From NCBI GenBank assembly GCA_937881255.1, contig CALGFH010000139.1:1-40005 (forward strand): DNA of 40,005 nt, in the 5' to 3' direction. This document shows positions 16,083 through 24,891 of the stretch, one piece after another. A program made the translations under genes and the position numbers. The stretch is from an uncultured Actinomycetes bacterium (GTDB lineage Bacteria > Actinomycetota > CALGFH01). The first letter of the stretch is position 1, and each line of letters opens with the position of its first letter. Below the pieces are notes generated by a model. The model was not told the DNA's origin, searched no databases, and saw only the letters and a program-made list of their open reading frames with translations.

Positions 16083-18394
16083 TCAGGGTCGGGTGAGGGG
16101 GGCGTAGCGGAGCAGCAGGCGCTTGCGGCCCAGGCCGGGGGGAAGTCGACCTCGGCCATGGCCCGCTCGCCCTGCCCGGACACGGTGGCCACGATGCCCT
16201 TGCCCCACTGGCGGTGGACGACCTCGTCGCCGGGGCCCAGGCCGAGGTCGAGGGCGCCGCGCTGGCGGTCGGCCAGCCGCTCGGCCGGGGTCGGCTGGCG
16301 GTCGAAGGAGACCGGCGGCTGGGGGCGGACGTTGAAGCTGCTCCGCCCGGCCCCGAACGCCGGGCTGGAGTCGCCCCAGCCGGCCGGGCCGGGCCGGGCG
16401 GCGCCGGTCTTGGCGCGCTGGCCGGGGGCGACCGTGACCAGCTCCTCGGGCACCTCCTTGAGGAAGCGCGAGGGCAGGTTGTAGCTGGTCGAGCCGAACA
16501 GGGTCCGGCTCCAGGCGTTGGTCAGGTAGAGGCGCTCCCGGGCCCGGGTGATGCCGACATAGGCCAGGCGCCGCTCCTCCTCGAGCTCGCGCGGCTCGCC
16601 GATGGAGCGGATGTGGGGGAACACGTTCTCCTCCAGGCCGACGATGAACACCACCGGGTACTCCAGGCCCTTGGCCGTGTGCAGGGTCATCAGGGTGACC
16701 GCCTGGCTGCCCGACTCGACCTGGTCGGCGTCTGACACCAGGGCGATCGACTCCAGGAACCCGGGGAGGGTCGGCTCGGCCTCCTGGCCCTCGCGCAGCT
16801 CGTACTCCTCGGCCGCCGACTGGAGCTCGCGGACGTTCTCGACCCGCCCCTGGCCCTCGATCGAGGTGTCGGCCTCCAGCTCCCGCATCAGCCCCGACAG
16901 GGTCCAGGCGTCCTGGACGAGCACGCTCGGGGAGCGGCCCTCCTCCACCCCGGCGGCCAGCTCGTCGAGCACGGCCACGAAGTCGGCCACCGCCCGGCCC
17001 TGGCGGGCGCCAAGGCCCGGGATCTCGCCGGCCCGGCGCAGGGCGTCCCCGAACGGGATGCCCTCCTCGCTGGCGAAGCGGTCGATGGCCCGCTCCGAGG
17101 TGTCGCCGATGCCGCGCCGGGGCACGTTCAGGACCCGGCGCAGGCTGACCGTGTCCAGCGGGTTGACCGTGGCCTTGAGGTAGGCGAGCAGGTCCTTGAC
17201 CTCGCGCCGGTCGTAGAACTTGACCCCGCCGACGATCTTGTAGGGCAGGCCGGCCTTGACGAACACCTCTTCCAGGGTCCGCGACTGGGCGTTGGTCCGG
17301 TAGAACACCACCACCTTGCCGTAGCCCAGGCCCTGCTCGTGGAGGCGCTCGACCTCCTCGACCACGTAGGCGGCCTCGTCGTGCTCGTTCTCGGCCTGGT
17401 AGCGCACGATCGGGTTGCCGGAGCCGATCGCCGTCCACAGGTTCTTGGGCTTGCGCTCCAGGTTGTTGGCGATCACCGCGTTGGCCGCCGACAGGATGGT
17501 CTGGGTCGAGCGGTAGTTCTGCTCGAGCAGGATGACGTTGGCCTCCGGGTAGTCGGCCTCGAAGTCGAGGATGTTGCGGACCGTCGCCCCCCGGAAGGCG
17601 TAGATCGACTGGTCGCCGTCGCCCACCACCGACAGGTTGCGGTGCTCGGCGGCCAGCAGCTTGAGCAGCTCGTACTGGGCCACGTTGGTGTCCTGGAACT
17701 CGTCCACGAGCACGTACCGGAACCGCTTCTGGTACTCGGCGAGCACGTCCGGGTGCCCCTGGAACAGCCGCACCGTCTGCAGGATCAGGTCGTCGAAGTC
17801 CATCGCGTTCGACTCGACCAGCTTCTGCTGGTACAGCCGGTAGGCCTCGGCGGCCTTCTTCTCGAACCAGCCCATCGCCCGGTCGGCCGCGGTCCCGGGG
17901 TCGATCAGCTGGTCCTTCCAGGCGCTCACCCCGTGGCGCATCGAGCGGGCCGACAGCCGCTTGGGGTCGTAGTCGAGCTGCCGGCAGACCTGGGTCATCA
18001 GCCGCTCGGCGTCGCCCTCGTCGTAGATCGAGAAGGTCGAGGTGTAGCCCAGGTGCGAGCCGCTGCGGCGCAGCATGCGCACGCAGGCCGAGTGGAAGGT
18101 CGACACCCACATCGCCTTGACGACCGGCCCGACCAGGTGGCGGAGCCGCTCCTGCATCTCCCGGGCCGCCTTGTTGGTGAAGGTGATGGCCAGCACCGAG
18201 GTCGGCGGCACCCGCTTGTCCTTGATCAGGTGGGCGATCCGGTGGGTCAGCACCCGGGTCTTGCCCGACCCGGCCCCGGCCACGATCAGCGTCGGCCCCT
18301 CGGTGGCCAGCACGGCCAGCCGCTGAGCGTCGTTCAGCCCATCCAGCAGATCAGGAGACGCGCCCGGAAGCTCCGGCGCCGGCGAAGGGTCCAC
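16083..18394 (-). CDS. pcrA: ATP-dependent DNA helicase PcrA/UvrD, one frameshift near the C-terminus
   Basis: Superfamily 1A 3'-5' helicase of repair and replication restart. Motif I AGAGSGKT is at residues 39-46, then FTNKAAREM (Ia), VLVDEFQDTN (II), DGDQSIYAFRGA (III), LEQNYRST (IV), LMTLHTAKGLEYPVVF (V) and EERRLAYVGITRARERL (VI). The C-terminal Tudor-like domain (VHRQWGKGIV) should end in RKRLLLRYAPLTRP, but that tail is in another frame: the G6 run at 16137-16142 is one base short. With one base restored the protein has 770 residues, a normal length. As assembled, the frame instead passes into the nitronate-monooxygenase-like gene. The GTG start at 18394 lies six bases after TATACT, suggesting a leaderless mRNA. 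Confidence 0.93.
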
Positions 18395-18400
18395 GCCCGC

Positions 18401-18426
18401 AGTATACGAGCGGGACGGGATAGGCT
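18401..18426. promoter_or_regulatory. back-to-back leaderless promoters of pcrA and the ABC ATPase gene
   Basis: On the minus strand TATACT (18401-18406) is followed by six bases and the GTG of pcrA. On the plus strand TAGGCT (18421-18426) is followed by seven bases and the GTG of the ATPase gene. The two -10 boxes are only 14 bases apart, so RNA polymerase should not be able to occupy both at once. Confidence 0.55.
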
Positions 18427-18433
18427 TGGCCGT

Positions 18434-19240
18434 GTGAGCACAGGGGATCCGGGTCAGAACCGGATGGTTGCAGGCTCGTCGGCCGCGTTGTCGGTGCGGG
18501 GGCTGCGCAAGGCGTTCGGGGCCAAGGTGGCGGTGGCCGGGATCAACCTGGAAATTCCGCACGGGTGCTTCTTCGGGCTGGTGGGGCCCAACGGGGCCGG
18601 GAAGACGACCACGCTGGGGATGGTGACCGGGCTGCTGCGGCCCGACGCCGGGCTGGTGCTGATCGACGGGGTCGAGGTGTGGCGCGACCCGGTCGAGGCC
18701 AAGCGGCGGATCGGGGTGCTGCCCGAGGACCTCCGGCTGTTCGACCGGCTGACCGGGGCCGAGCTGCTCACCTACAACGGGCTGCTGCGGGGGATGCCGG
18801 CGGCGGTGGTGGAGGCGCGGGCCGGCGAGCTGCTGGAGGTGCTGGGGCTGGCCGACGCCGCCGGGACCCTGGTGGTCGACTACTCGCACGGGATGCGCAA
18901 GAAGATCGCCCTGGCCTCGGCCCTGCTGCACGCGCCCCGGGTGCTGTTCCTGGACGAGCCGTTCGAGGCCATCGACCCGGTGTCGGCCCGGACCATCCGC
19001 GGGCTGCTGGAGCGGTACACGGCCGGCGGGGCCACGGTGATCTTCTCCAGCCACGTCATGGAGCTGGTCCAGCGGCTCTGCGACCGGGTCGGGATCATGC
19101 ACCTGGGCCAGCTCATCGCCGAGGGGCCGACCGAACAGGTGCGGGCCGGGCGCAGCCTCGAGGACGCCTTCGTCGAGCTGGTCGGGGCGAGCCACGCCGG
19201 TGCCGAGGAGCTGGGTTGGCTGGGCACCTGGTCAGCCTGA
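18434..19240 (+). CDS. ABC transporter ATP-binding protein
   Basis: A 268-residue single ATPase domain. Walker A GPNGAGKT is at 51-58, Walker B VLFLDEP at about 170-176 and the switch His in SSHVME near 204. The signature is degenerate, YSHGM at 150-154 in place of LSGGQ, as is common among ATPases of ABC-2-type exporters. GTG 18434 is chosen because it lies seven bases after TAGGCT with no Shine-Dalgarno; an ATG at 18464 could also serve. It overlaps the downstream permease gene and is divergent from pcrA. Substrate unknown. Confidence 0.9.
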   Translation: MSTGDPGQNRMVAGSSAALSVRGLRKAFGAKVAVAGINLEIPHGCFFGLVGPNGAGKTTTLGMVTGLLRPDAGLVLIDGVEVWRDPVEAKRRIGVLPEDLRLFDRLTGAELLTYNGLLRGMPAAVVEARAGELLEVLGLADAAGTLVVDYSHGMRKKIALASALLHAPRVLFLDEPFEAIDPVSARTIRGLLERYTAGGATVIFSSHVMELVQRLCDRVGIMHLGQLIAEGPTEQVRAGRSLEDAFVELVGASHAGAEELGWLGTWSA

Positions 19241-20826
19241 AGCTGGCCCTGCTCCGCAACGGGCTGCGCCGCAGCAACTGGCCCCAGCAGGTCGCCCTGG
19301 CCCTGGGGGCGCTGGCCGGGCTGCCCCTGGCCTTCGGGGGCTTCCTGCTGCTGGCCCTGGTGCCGCGGGCCGAGCCCGAGGCCGGCCTGCTGCTGGTCGA
19401 GGTCGTGTTCCTGGCCCTGTTCCTCGGCTGGGGGCTGTTCCCGCTGCTCAGCTTCGCCGGCGACGCCAGCCTGGACCCGTCGCGGCTGGCCCTGCTGCCG
19501 CTGCGGCCCCGGCAGCTGGTGGCCGGGCTGTCGCTGGCCGCCTGCGTCGGCGTGGCCCCCCTCTGCACCCTGGTCGCCCTGGGCGGGGCGGTGGTCGGGT
19601 TCGGCACCCTCGGCCCCGGGGTGGTGCTGGTGGTGGCGGCGGTGCTGGTGCAGTTCCTGCTGTGCATCGTCGGGTCGCGGGCCCTGCTGACCGCCCTGTC
19701 CCGCCAGCTCCGCTCGCGCAAGGCCCGCGACCTGGTGATCGTGCTCGTCTCGGTGACCGCGCTCGCCTTCAACCTGGCCCTGCAGGTCGGGGCCCGGCTG
19801 GCCGAGCGGCTGGAGCGGGCCGACCTGGAGGCGCTGCGGCCCGCGGCCCGGGTGCTCGGCTGGCTGCCCACCGGCCTGGCCGCCCGGGCGCTGGTCGACG
19901 CCGGCGAGGGGCGGCTGCTGCCGGCCATGGCCGAGCTGGCCGGGGCCGCCCTGGCCGTGGCCCTGCTCGGCTGGTGGTGGTGGCGCAGCCTCGACCGGGT
20001 CCTGACCACCGCCGAGCCGGCCGCCCGCCAGCGGTCCCGGCAGCCGGCCGGGCTGTTCCCGCGGTCCCTGCGGCGGCTGCTCCCGGGCGACCAGCGGGGC
20101 GCGGTCGCCGCCAAGGAGCTGCGCTACCTGGCCAGGCACCCGCGGCTGCGGGTCGCCTGGATGGTCAGCTGCCTGCTCGGCCTGGCCCTGGTGGTGTTCG
20201 TGGCCCTCACCGAGGGGCTGCAGCGGCCCTGGGTGGTGCTCGGGTCGCTGGCCATGGCCTTCCTGGCCAGCCAGAACAGCCTCAACCAGTTCGGCTTCGA
20301 CGGCGCCGCCTACTGGACCCACGTGGCCGCCGGGGCCGACCCGCGCGGCGACCTGATCGGCCGGAACCTGGCCTCGGCGGTGACCGGCATGGTCACCACC
20401 ACCGCCCTGGCCCTGGTCCTGGCCGCGGTCACCGGCGGCTGGCTGTACGTGCCGGTGGCCCTCTGCCTCGGCCTGGGCGTGCTCGCCCTGTCGCTGGGCG
20501 TGGCCGACGTGGTCTCGGTGCGCTTCGCCTACCCCCTGCCCGACGACGCCAGCAACCTCTGGGCGGTCCAGGGGACCGGCCAGGGCTGCCTGGTCGGGAT
20601 CGTGCAGATGGTCGCCTTCGCCGCCCAGGGCGTGCTCCTGCTGCCGCTGGTCGCCCTGGTGGTGGTCGGCCTGGTCTGGTGGACGCCGGCGCTGGTCCTG
20701 GCCTGCCCGCTGGCCGTCGTGTACGGCTGGTTCCTGTGGCGGGTCGGGCTGGGCGTCGGCACCGAGTGGCTGACCGGCCACCAGCCCGAGCTGCTGGCCG
20801 CGCTCAGCGTCCGCCGGGCCGCCTGA
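19216..20826 (+). CDS. ABC transporter permease
   Basis: A membrane protein of about 536 residues with roughly 10-12 hydrophobic helices and a central cytoplasmic region (about 265-310) rich in Arg/Gln. It partners the preceding ATPase. The start is uncertain: TTG 19216 has GAGGAG five bases upstream and gives a 25-base overlap with the ATPase gene, while CTG 19237 would overlap the ATPase stop codon directly; there is no ATG or GTG in the right place. No motif identifies the substrate. The helices are Leu/Ala/Val-rich with a WWWW run near residue 255. Confidence 0.8.
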   Translation: MAGHLVSLKLALLRNGLRRSNWPQQVALALGALAGLPLAFGGFLLLALVPRAEPEAGLLLVEVVFLALFLGWGLFPLLSFAGDASLDPSRLALLPLRPRQLVAGLSLAACVGVAPLCTLVALGGAVVGFGTLGPGVVLVVAAVLVQFLLCIVGSRALLTALSRQLRSRKARDLVIVLVSVTALAFNLALQVGARLAERLERADLEALRPAARVLGWLPTGLAARALVDAGEGRLLPAMAELAGAALAVALLGWWWWRSLDRVLTTAEPAARQRSRQPAGLFPRSLRRLLPGDQRGAVAAKELRYLARHPRLRVAWMVSCLLGLALVVFVALTEGLQRPWVVLGSLAMAFLASQNSLNQFGFDGAAYWTHVAAGADPRGDLIGRNLASAVTGMVTTTALALVLAAVTGGWLYVPVALCLGLGVLALSLGVADVVSVRFAYPLPDDASNLWAVQGTGQGCLVGIVQMVAFAAQGVLLLPLVALVVVGLVWWTPALVLACPLAVVYGWFLWRVGLGVGTEWLTGHQPELLAALSVRRAA

Positions 20827-20884
20827 CCCCCGCCCGGCTGCCCCCTACCCGGCCCGACCGGCGCGGTGGATACTGCTCGAACCG

Positions 20885-20890
20885 TATTAT
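20885..20890 (+). promoter_or_regulatory. -10 box of the flavoprotein operon
   Basis: TATTAT 23 bases before ATG 20914, a striking AT-rich hexamer in GC-rich sequence. The likely transcript starts near 20897 and carries a short leader holding the GGAGGGA ribosome binding site. No good -35 is visible. Confidence 0.5.
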
Positions 20891-20913
20891 CTCCGGCAGG
20901 AGGGAGATCGGCG

Positions 20914-22605
20914 ATGCCGCCAGCGTCCCCGTCCACCGCCCCGCGCGAGTCCGCGCGACCCGCCACCGGCACCTCCGGCTTCGACGCGACCTGGGACATC
21001 GTGGTCGTCGGCGGCGGCGGCGCCGGCCTGCCCACGGCCCTGTTCGCCCGCTGGCTTGGCAACCGCGTGCTCGTCCTGGAGAAGGCCCCCCAGCTCGGCG
21101 GGACCGCCGCCAAGGCCGCCTTCTGGTACTGGGTGCCCAACAACCAGCCGATGCGCGAGCTCGGGCTGGAGGACCCCAAGGACGACTGCCTGCGCTACAT
21201 GGCCCGCCTGGCCAGGCCGCAGCGCTACCACCCGGACGCGCCCCGCTTCGGCCTGACCGAGTGGGAGTACGCGATGTGCGAGGCCATCTACGACGGCGCC
21301 TCGCCCGCCACCGAGCTGCTGGCCGAGCGCGGCGCCCTCCCCTACCGGCACTGCGCGGCCGTGCCCGACTACTGGGCCGAGCTGCCCGAGGACAAGGCCC
21401 CGACCGGCCGGGTGCTGCTGCCCGAGGCGGCCAGCGAGACCATGTCGGACGGGGGCGCGGTGGCGGTCAGGACCCTGAGCGCGGCCGCCGAGCGCGACGG
21501 GGTCGAGGTCAGGACCGGGCACCGGGTGCAGCGGGTCGTCCGCGACCAGGGCGGCCGGGTGGTCGGGGTCGAGGCCACCACCGCCGACGGGGCCACCGTC
21601 AGGGTGGGCGCGGCCAAGGCGGTGGTGTTCGCCACCGGCGGCTTCACCCACGACCCGGAGCTGCGCCAGAACTTCCTCAGCGTGCCCGTGTACGGCGGCT
21701 GCGCGGCCGCCTCCAACGAGGGCGATTTCGTCTACATCGCCGGCGCCCTGGGCGCCCAGCTCCGCAACATGAACTACGCCTGGATGTGCCCGGTCTCGCT
21801 GGAGAAGGCGGTGGCCCGCGACCCGGCCATGTCGGGGATGTTCTCGGTGGCCGGCGACTCGATGCTCTGGGTCGACAAGCGGGGCCGGCGGGTGGTCAAC
21901 GAGAAGCTGGCCTACAACGAGCTCGCCCAGACCTTCTTCCGCTGGGACCCGGCCGCCGCCGAGTACCCCAACCTGGTGCTGATGGCCGTCTGGGACCAGC
22001 GCAGCCAGGACCACTCGGCCAGCGACGAGTACGGCCGGCTGATCGTCCCCCCCGGCACCGACGACGCCCACGTGATCCGGGGGGACGACCTGGCCCAGCT
22101 GGCCGCGGCCATCGACGAGCGCCTGGGCCGCTACGCCGACGTCACCGGCGGGCTGCGCCTGGCCGGCGACTTCGCGGCCAACCTGGAGGCGTCCATCGCC
22201 CGCTTCAACGAGCTGGCCGCCACCGGCAAGGACCTCGACTTCGGCCGGGGCGACCGGGCCGTGGAGCAGCTGTTCAACGGCGCGGTCAAGGAGGAGCCGG
22301 ACCGGGCCAACCCGACCATGTGGCCGCTGTCCGAGACCGGCCCCTACTACGCCGCCCTGGTCACCGGCGGGACCCTCGACACCAAGGGCGGGCCCAAGGC
22401 GACCCCCGACGGCCAGGTCCTCGACGACCAGGACCGCCCCATCCCCGGCCTGTACGGGGTCGGCAACTGCGTCGCCTCGGCCTCGGCCCAGGCCTACTGG
22501 GCCGGCGGGGCCACCCTTGGCCCGATCCTGGCCCTGGCCCACCGCGCCGCCCGGGCCGCCCACGCCGAGCGGGTCGCCGAGCCGGAGCCGGTGCCCGTCA
22601 CCTGA
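20914..22605 (+). CDS. FAD-dependent oxidoreductase (KstD / fumarate-reductase flavoprotein family)
   Basis: A 563-residue FAD_binding_2 protein. After a polar N-terminal 25 residues comes IVVVGGGGAGLPTALFA (FAD ADP-binding) and LEKAPQLGGT; the middle contains VVFATGGFTHD and the cap domain; the C-terminus has GGTLDTKGGP, then GLYGVGNCVASASAQAYWAGGATLGP, the pattern of 3-ketosteroid dehydrogenase-like members. The conserved Tyr and Gly-Gly near the end fit the KstD group better than soluble fumarate reductases, but no steroid genes are nearby and the substrate is open. ATG 20914 is preferred over 20866 because AGGAGGGAG lies seven bases upstream. It leads an operon with a SnoaL-like and a PanE-like protein. 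Confidence 0.85.
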   Translation: MPPASPSTAPRESARPATGTSGFDATWDIVVVGGGGAGLPTALFARWLGNRVLVLEKAPQLGGTAAKAAFWYWVPNNQPMRELGLEDPKDDCLRYMARLARPQRYHPDAPRFGLTEWEYAMCEAIYDGASPATELLAERGALPYRHCAAVPDYWAELPEDKAPTGRVLLPEAASETMSDGGAVAVRTLSAAAERDGVEVRTGHRVQRVVRDQGGRVVGVEATTADGATVRVGAAKAVVFATGGFTHDPELRQNFLSVPVYGGCAAASNEGDFVYIAGALGAQLRNMNYAWMCPVSLEKAVARDPAMSGMFSVAGDSMLWVDKRGRRVVNEKLAYNELAQTFFRWDPAAAEYPNLVLMAVWDQRSQDHSASDEYGRLIVPPGTDDAHVIRGDDLAQLAAAIDERLGRYADVTGGLRLAGDFAANLEASIARFNELAATGKDLDFGRGDRAVEQLFNGAVKEEPDRANPTMWPLSETGPYYAALVTGGTLDTKGGPKATPDGQVLDDQDRPIPGLYGVGNCVASASAQAYWAGGATLGPILALAHRAARAAHAERVAEPEPVPVT

Positions 22606-22628
22606 CCGCTTCCAGAAAGGAGCCAGCC

Positions 22629-23093
22629 ATGGCCGCCACCCGCGAGCAGATGACCGACGAGGACCGCAAGGCGCTGGTCGTCGAGTACCTGAAGGCGTTC
22701 GACCGGGCCGGGGTGACCTCGGACGGGGGCAGCATCCTCGACCTGTTCGCCGACGACGCCCGGGTCTACTTCCCCAAGTGGGGCGTTGCCACCGGCCGGG
22801 ACCAGATCGGCCAGATGTTCGGCGACGTCGGCGGCACCCTCAAGGCCATCGAGCACCACTACGACGAGTTCAACTGGGTCTTCACGGGCGGCGACGTGCT
22901 CGCCGTCGAGGGGACCAGCCACGGCGAGCACCGCGACGGGCCCTGGAAGGCCGGGGAGCCCGAGCACGGGGCCGGCCGCTGGTGCGACGTGTTCGAGATC
23001 CGCGACGGGAAGATCCAGCGCTGCTTCATCTACCTCGACCCCGACTACGCCGGCAGGGACACCGAGCGCTACCCCTGGCTCGCCGGCCAGTGA
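22629..23093 (+). CDS. SnoaL-like (NTF2-fold) protein
   Basis: A 154-residue protein with the SnoaL/NTF2 cone fold pattern: an N-terminal helix (VVEYLKAFD), a strand with LFADDARVYFPKWGVATGR, and later VFEIRDGKIQRCFIYLDPDYAG. Members act as ketosteroid isomerase-like enzymes, dehydratases or small-ligand binding proteins. AAAGGAG stands nine bases before ATG 22629, 23 bases after the flavoprotein stop. Its TGA overlaps the ATG of the PanE-like gene by one base (TGATG). Next to a KstD-like flavoprotein it may act on the same ring or enone substrate; this is inference from position. Confidence 0.85.
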   Translation: MAATREQMTDEDRKALVVEYLKAFDRAGVTSDGGSILDLFADDARVYFPKWGVATGRDQIGQMFGDVGGTLKAIEHHYDEFNWVFTGGDVLAVEGTSHGEHRDGPWKAGEPEHGAGRWCDVFEIRDGKIQRCFIYLDPDYAGRDTERYPWLAGQ

Positions 23094-24001
23094 TGAGCGA
23101 CCCCCTCCCGCCGGCGCGGGTGGCCGTGCTGGGGCCGGGCGGGGTCGGCGGGCTGCTGGCCGCGCTGCTGGCCAGGCGGGGCGACCAGGTCACCTGCCTG
23201 GCCCCACCGGCCACGGCCGCCCACCTGGCCGGCCACGGCCTGGAGCTGCGCAGCCCGGCCTTGGGCGACGCCCGGGTGGCGGTCGAGGCGGCCAGCCGGC
23301 TCGAGCACCCGGTGGACGCCGTGCTCGTCACCGTCAAGGCGGCCCAGCTGGAGGCGGCGGTCGAGGCCGTGCCGGCCGGGGTGCTGGGCGACGGCCTGGT
23401 GGTGCCGTTCCTCAACGGCATCGACCACGTCGCCTGGCTGCGTGGGCGCTACCCGCCCGACCAGGTGGTGGCCGGGACCATCCGGGTCGAGTCGACCCGG
23501 GTCGGCCCGGGCGTGATCGAGCACGCCTCCCCGTTCGCGGTGGTCGAGCTGGCCGTGGGCAAGGGCCCCCGGGAGCGGGTCCAGGAGCTGGCGGCGCGGC
23601 TGGCCGAGACCGGCCTGGACGTGACCGTGCGCGACGACGAGGCCGCAACCCTGTGGTCCAAGCTGGCCGTGCTGGCCCCGATCGCCCTGGTCACCACCTG
23701 GGCCGAGGCCCCCTTCGGGGAGGCCAGGGCCGGGCACTGGGAGGAGGCGGTGGCGGTGGCCCATGAGATCGTGGCCGCGGCCACGGCCGACGGGGTCGAG
23801 CTGGACGAGCAGGCGATCGTCGGCATGCTGGAGAAGGTTCCCGACGGCATGCGCTCCTCGATGCAGAAGGACGCCGCCGCCGGTCGCCCGATCGAGCTCG
23901 ACGCCATCGGCGGCACCATCCTCCGCGCCGCCGACCGCGCCGGCACCAAGGCCCCGGTCACCGCCCGCCTGGTCGCCGCCCTCCGCGAGCGGTCCGGCTA
24001 G
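23093..24001 (+). CDS. ketopantoate reductase PanE/ApbA family protein
   Basis: A 302-residue NAD(P)-dependent reductase of the PanE/ApbA family. The N-terminal Rossmann motif VAVLGPGGVGGLLAALLA, the TVKAAQ segment after the fourth strand, the PFLNGIDH loop and the C-terminal helical domain with WSKLAVLAPI and SSMQKD (the usual S-M-x-x-D motif) are all present. Family members reduce 2-dehydropantoate or other 2-keto or 3-keto acids. Its place as third gene of an operon with a flavoprotein and a SnoaL-like protein, away from panB/panC, suggests a catabolic substrate rather than pantothenate synthesis. The start ATG overlaps the previous stop by one base. Confidence 0.85.
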   Translation: MSDPLPPARVAVLGPGGVGGLLAALLARRGDQVTCLAPPATAAHLAGHGLELRSPALGDARVAVEAASRLEHPVDAVLVTVKAAQLEAAVEAVPAGVLGDGLVVPFLNGIDHVAWLRGRYPPDQVVAGTIRVESTRVGPGVIEHASPFAVVELAVGKGPRERVQELAARLAETGLDVTVRDDEAATLWSKLAVLAPIALVTTWAEAPFGEARAGHWEEAVAVAHEIVAAATADGVELDEQAIVGMLEKVPDGMRSSMQKDAAAGRPIELDAIGGTILRAADRAGTKAPVTARLVAALRERSG

Positions 24002-24012
24002 GGCCGGGCCGG

Positions 24013-24840
24013 TCAGCCCCCCTCGGCCAGGACGAAGGCGAGGAAGAAGCCGGCGCAGGTGGCGAAGGCGTTGAACGGGCGGCCGCGCTCGAACGCCTCC
24101 GGCATCAGGGTGTCGGCCAGGGCGGCCAGGACGGCCCCGCCGGCGAAGGCGAGGGGGAAGGCCAGGGTGCTCGGGTCGGCGCCGGCCAGGGCGACCCGGC
24201 CGATGACCACCGCCGGGATCAGCAGCAGGGCCGTGGCCAGCCACAGGCCGGCGGTGGAGCGGACCGAGCGGCCCACCGAGCGCATGGCCACCGCCCCGAC
24301 CAGGGCCTCGGGGAAGTTGGCGGCGAAGATGCCGGCCAGCAGGGCCAGGCTGCCCCCGGCCGACTCCTGGTCGGCCAGCGAGACCCCGAGGGCCAGGTTC
24401 TCGGGCACGCCGTCGAGGATGGAGGCGGCCAGCAGGGCCAGCCCGACCCCCGAGGCGGCCGCCACCTGGACCTTCTCGCGCTGCTGGAGGGCGGCCCCGG
24501 CCAGCTCGCCCGGCGCCTCCTCCTCGACGTCGGGGACGTCGTCCTTGGCCTCGGCCAGCTCGCTGGCCTCCTCGGGCGGGGCCACCCGGCTGTCCAGCCA
24601 GGTGTTGACGACCACGAACACGGCCGCCCCGGCCAGCAGCCCTCCACCGGCCGGGGCGACGCCGCCCAGCTCGACCGCCTCCGGGAACAGCTCGAAGGCC
24701 AGGGCCGACACCATGGCGCCGCTGGCGAAGGCCAGCATGACGCCGGTCACCCGCTTGGGCGCGTCCCAGTAGGAGCCGAGCACCCCGCCCGCCACCAGCG
24801 AGCTGGTGGCCAGCACCCCGAACAGGACCGCTTCCCACAT
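24013..24840 (-). CDS. ZIP-family metal transporter homologue with altered metal site
   Basis: A 275-residue membrane protein with about eight helices and the ZIP layout, including an early GAMVSALAFELFPEA segment and a cytoplasmic loop at about 86-120 that is acidic (Glu/Asp) instead of His-rich. The helix 4 motif, HNxPEG in bacterial ZIPs, reads DGVPENLALG (D143, E147), and the helix 5 motif reads ANFPEALVG (N175, E178). The Glu of each motif is kept but both metal-binding His are gone. It may transport a different ion or work differently. It converges on the panE-like gene across 11 bases; no metal-responsive regulator is adjacent. Confidence 0.8.
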   Translation of the reverse strand: MWEAVLFGVLATSSLVAGGVLGSYWDAPKRVTGVMLAFASGAMVSALAFELFPEAVELGGVAPAGGGLLAGAAVFVVVNTWLDSRVAPPEEASELAEAKDDVPDVEEEAPGELAGAALQQREKVQVAAASGVGLALLAASILDGVPENLALGVSLADQESAGGSLALLAGIFAANFPEALVGAVAMRSVGRSVRSTAGLWLATALLLIPAVVIGRVALAGADPSTLAFPLAFAGGAVLAALADTLMPEAFERGRPFNAFATCAGFFLAFVLAEGG

Positions 24841-24891
24841 GGCAAGGGGTCACTACCTCCCGGAGGCGCTCCTAACCGGGGCCGGGCCGGC

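Noticed and set aside
15107..19195. A single 1362-codon open frame joining PcrA and the nitronate-monooxygenase-like protein.
   Set aside because: The normal PcrA C-terminus is present in the adjacent frame after a G6 run, and the second gene has its own start codon; the fusion is best explained by one missing base.
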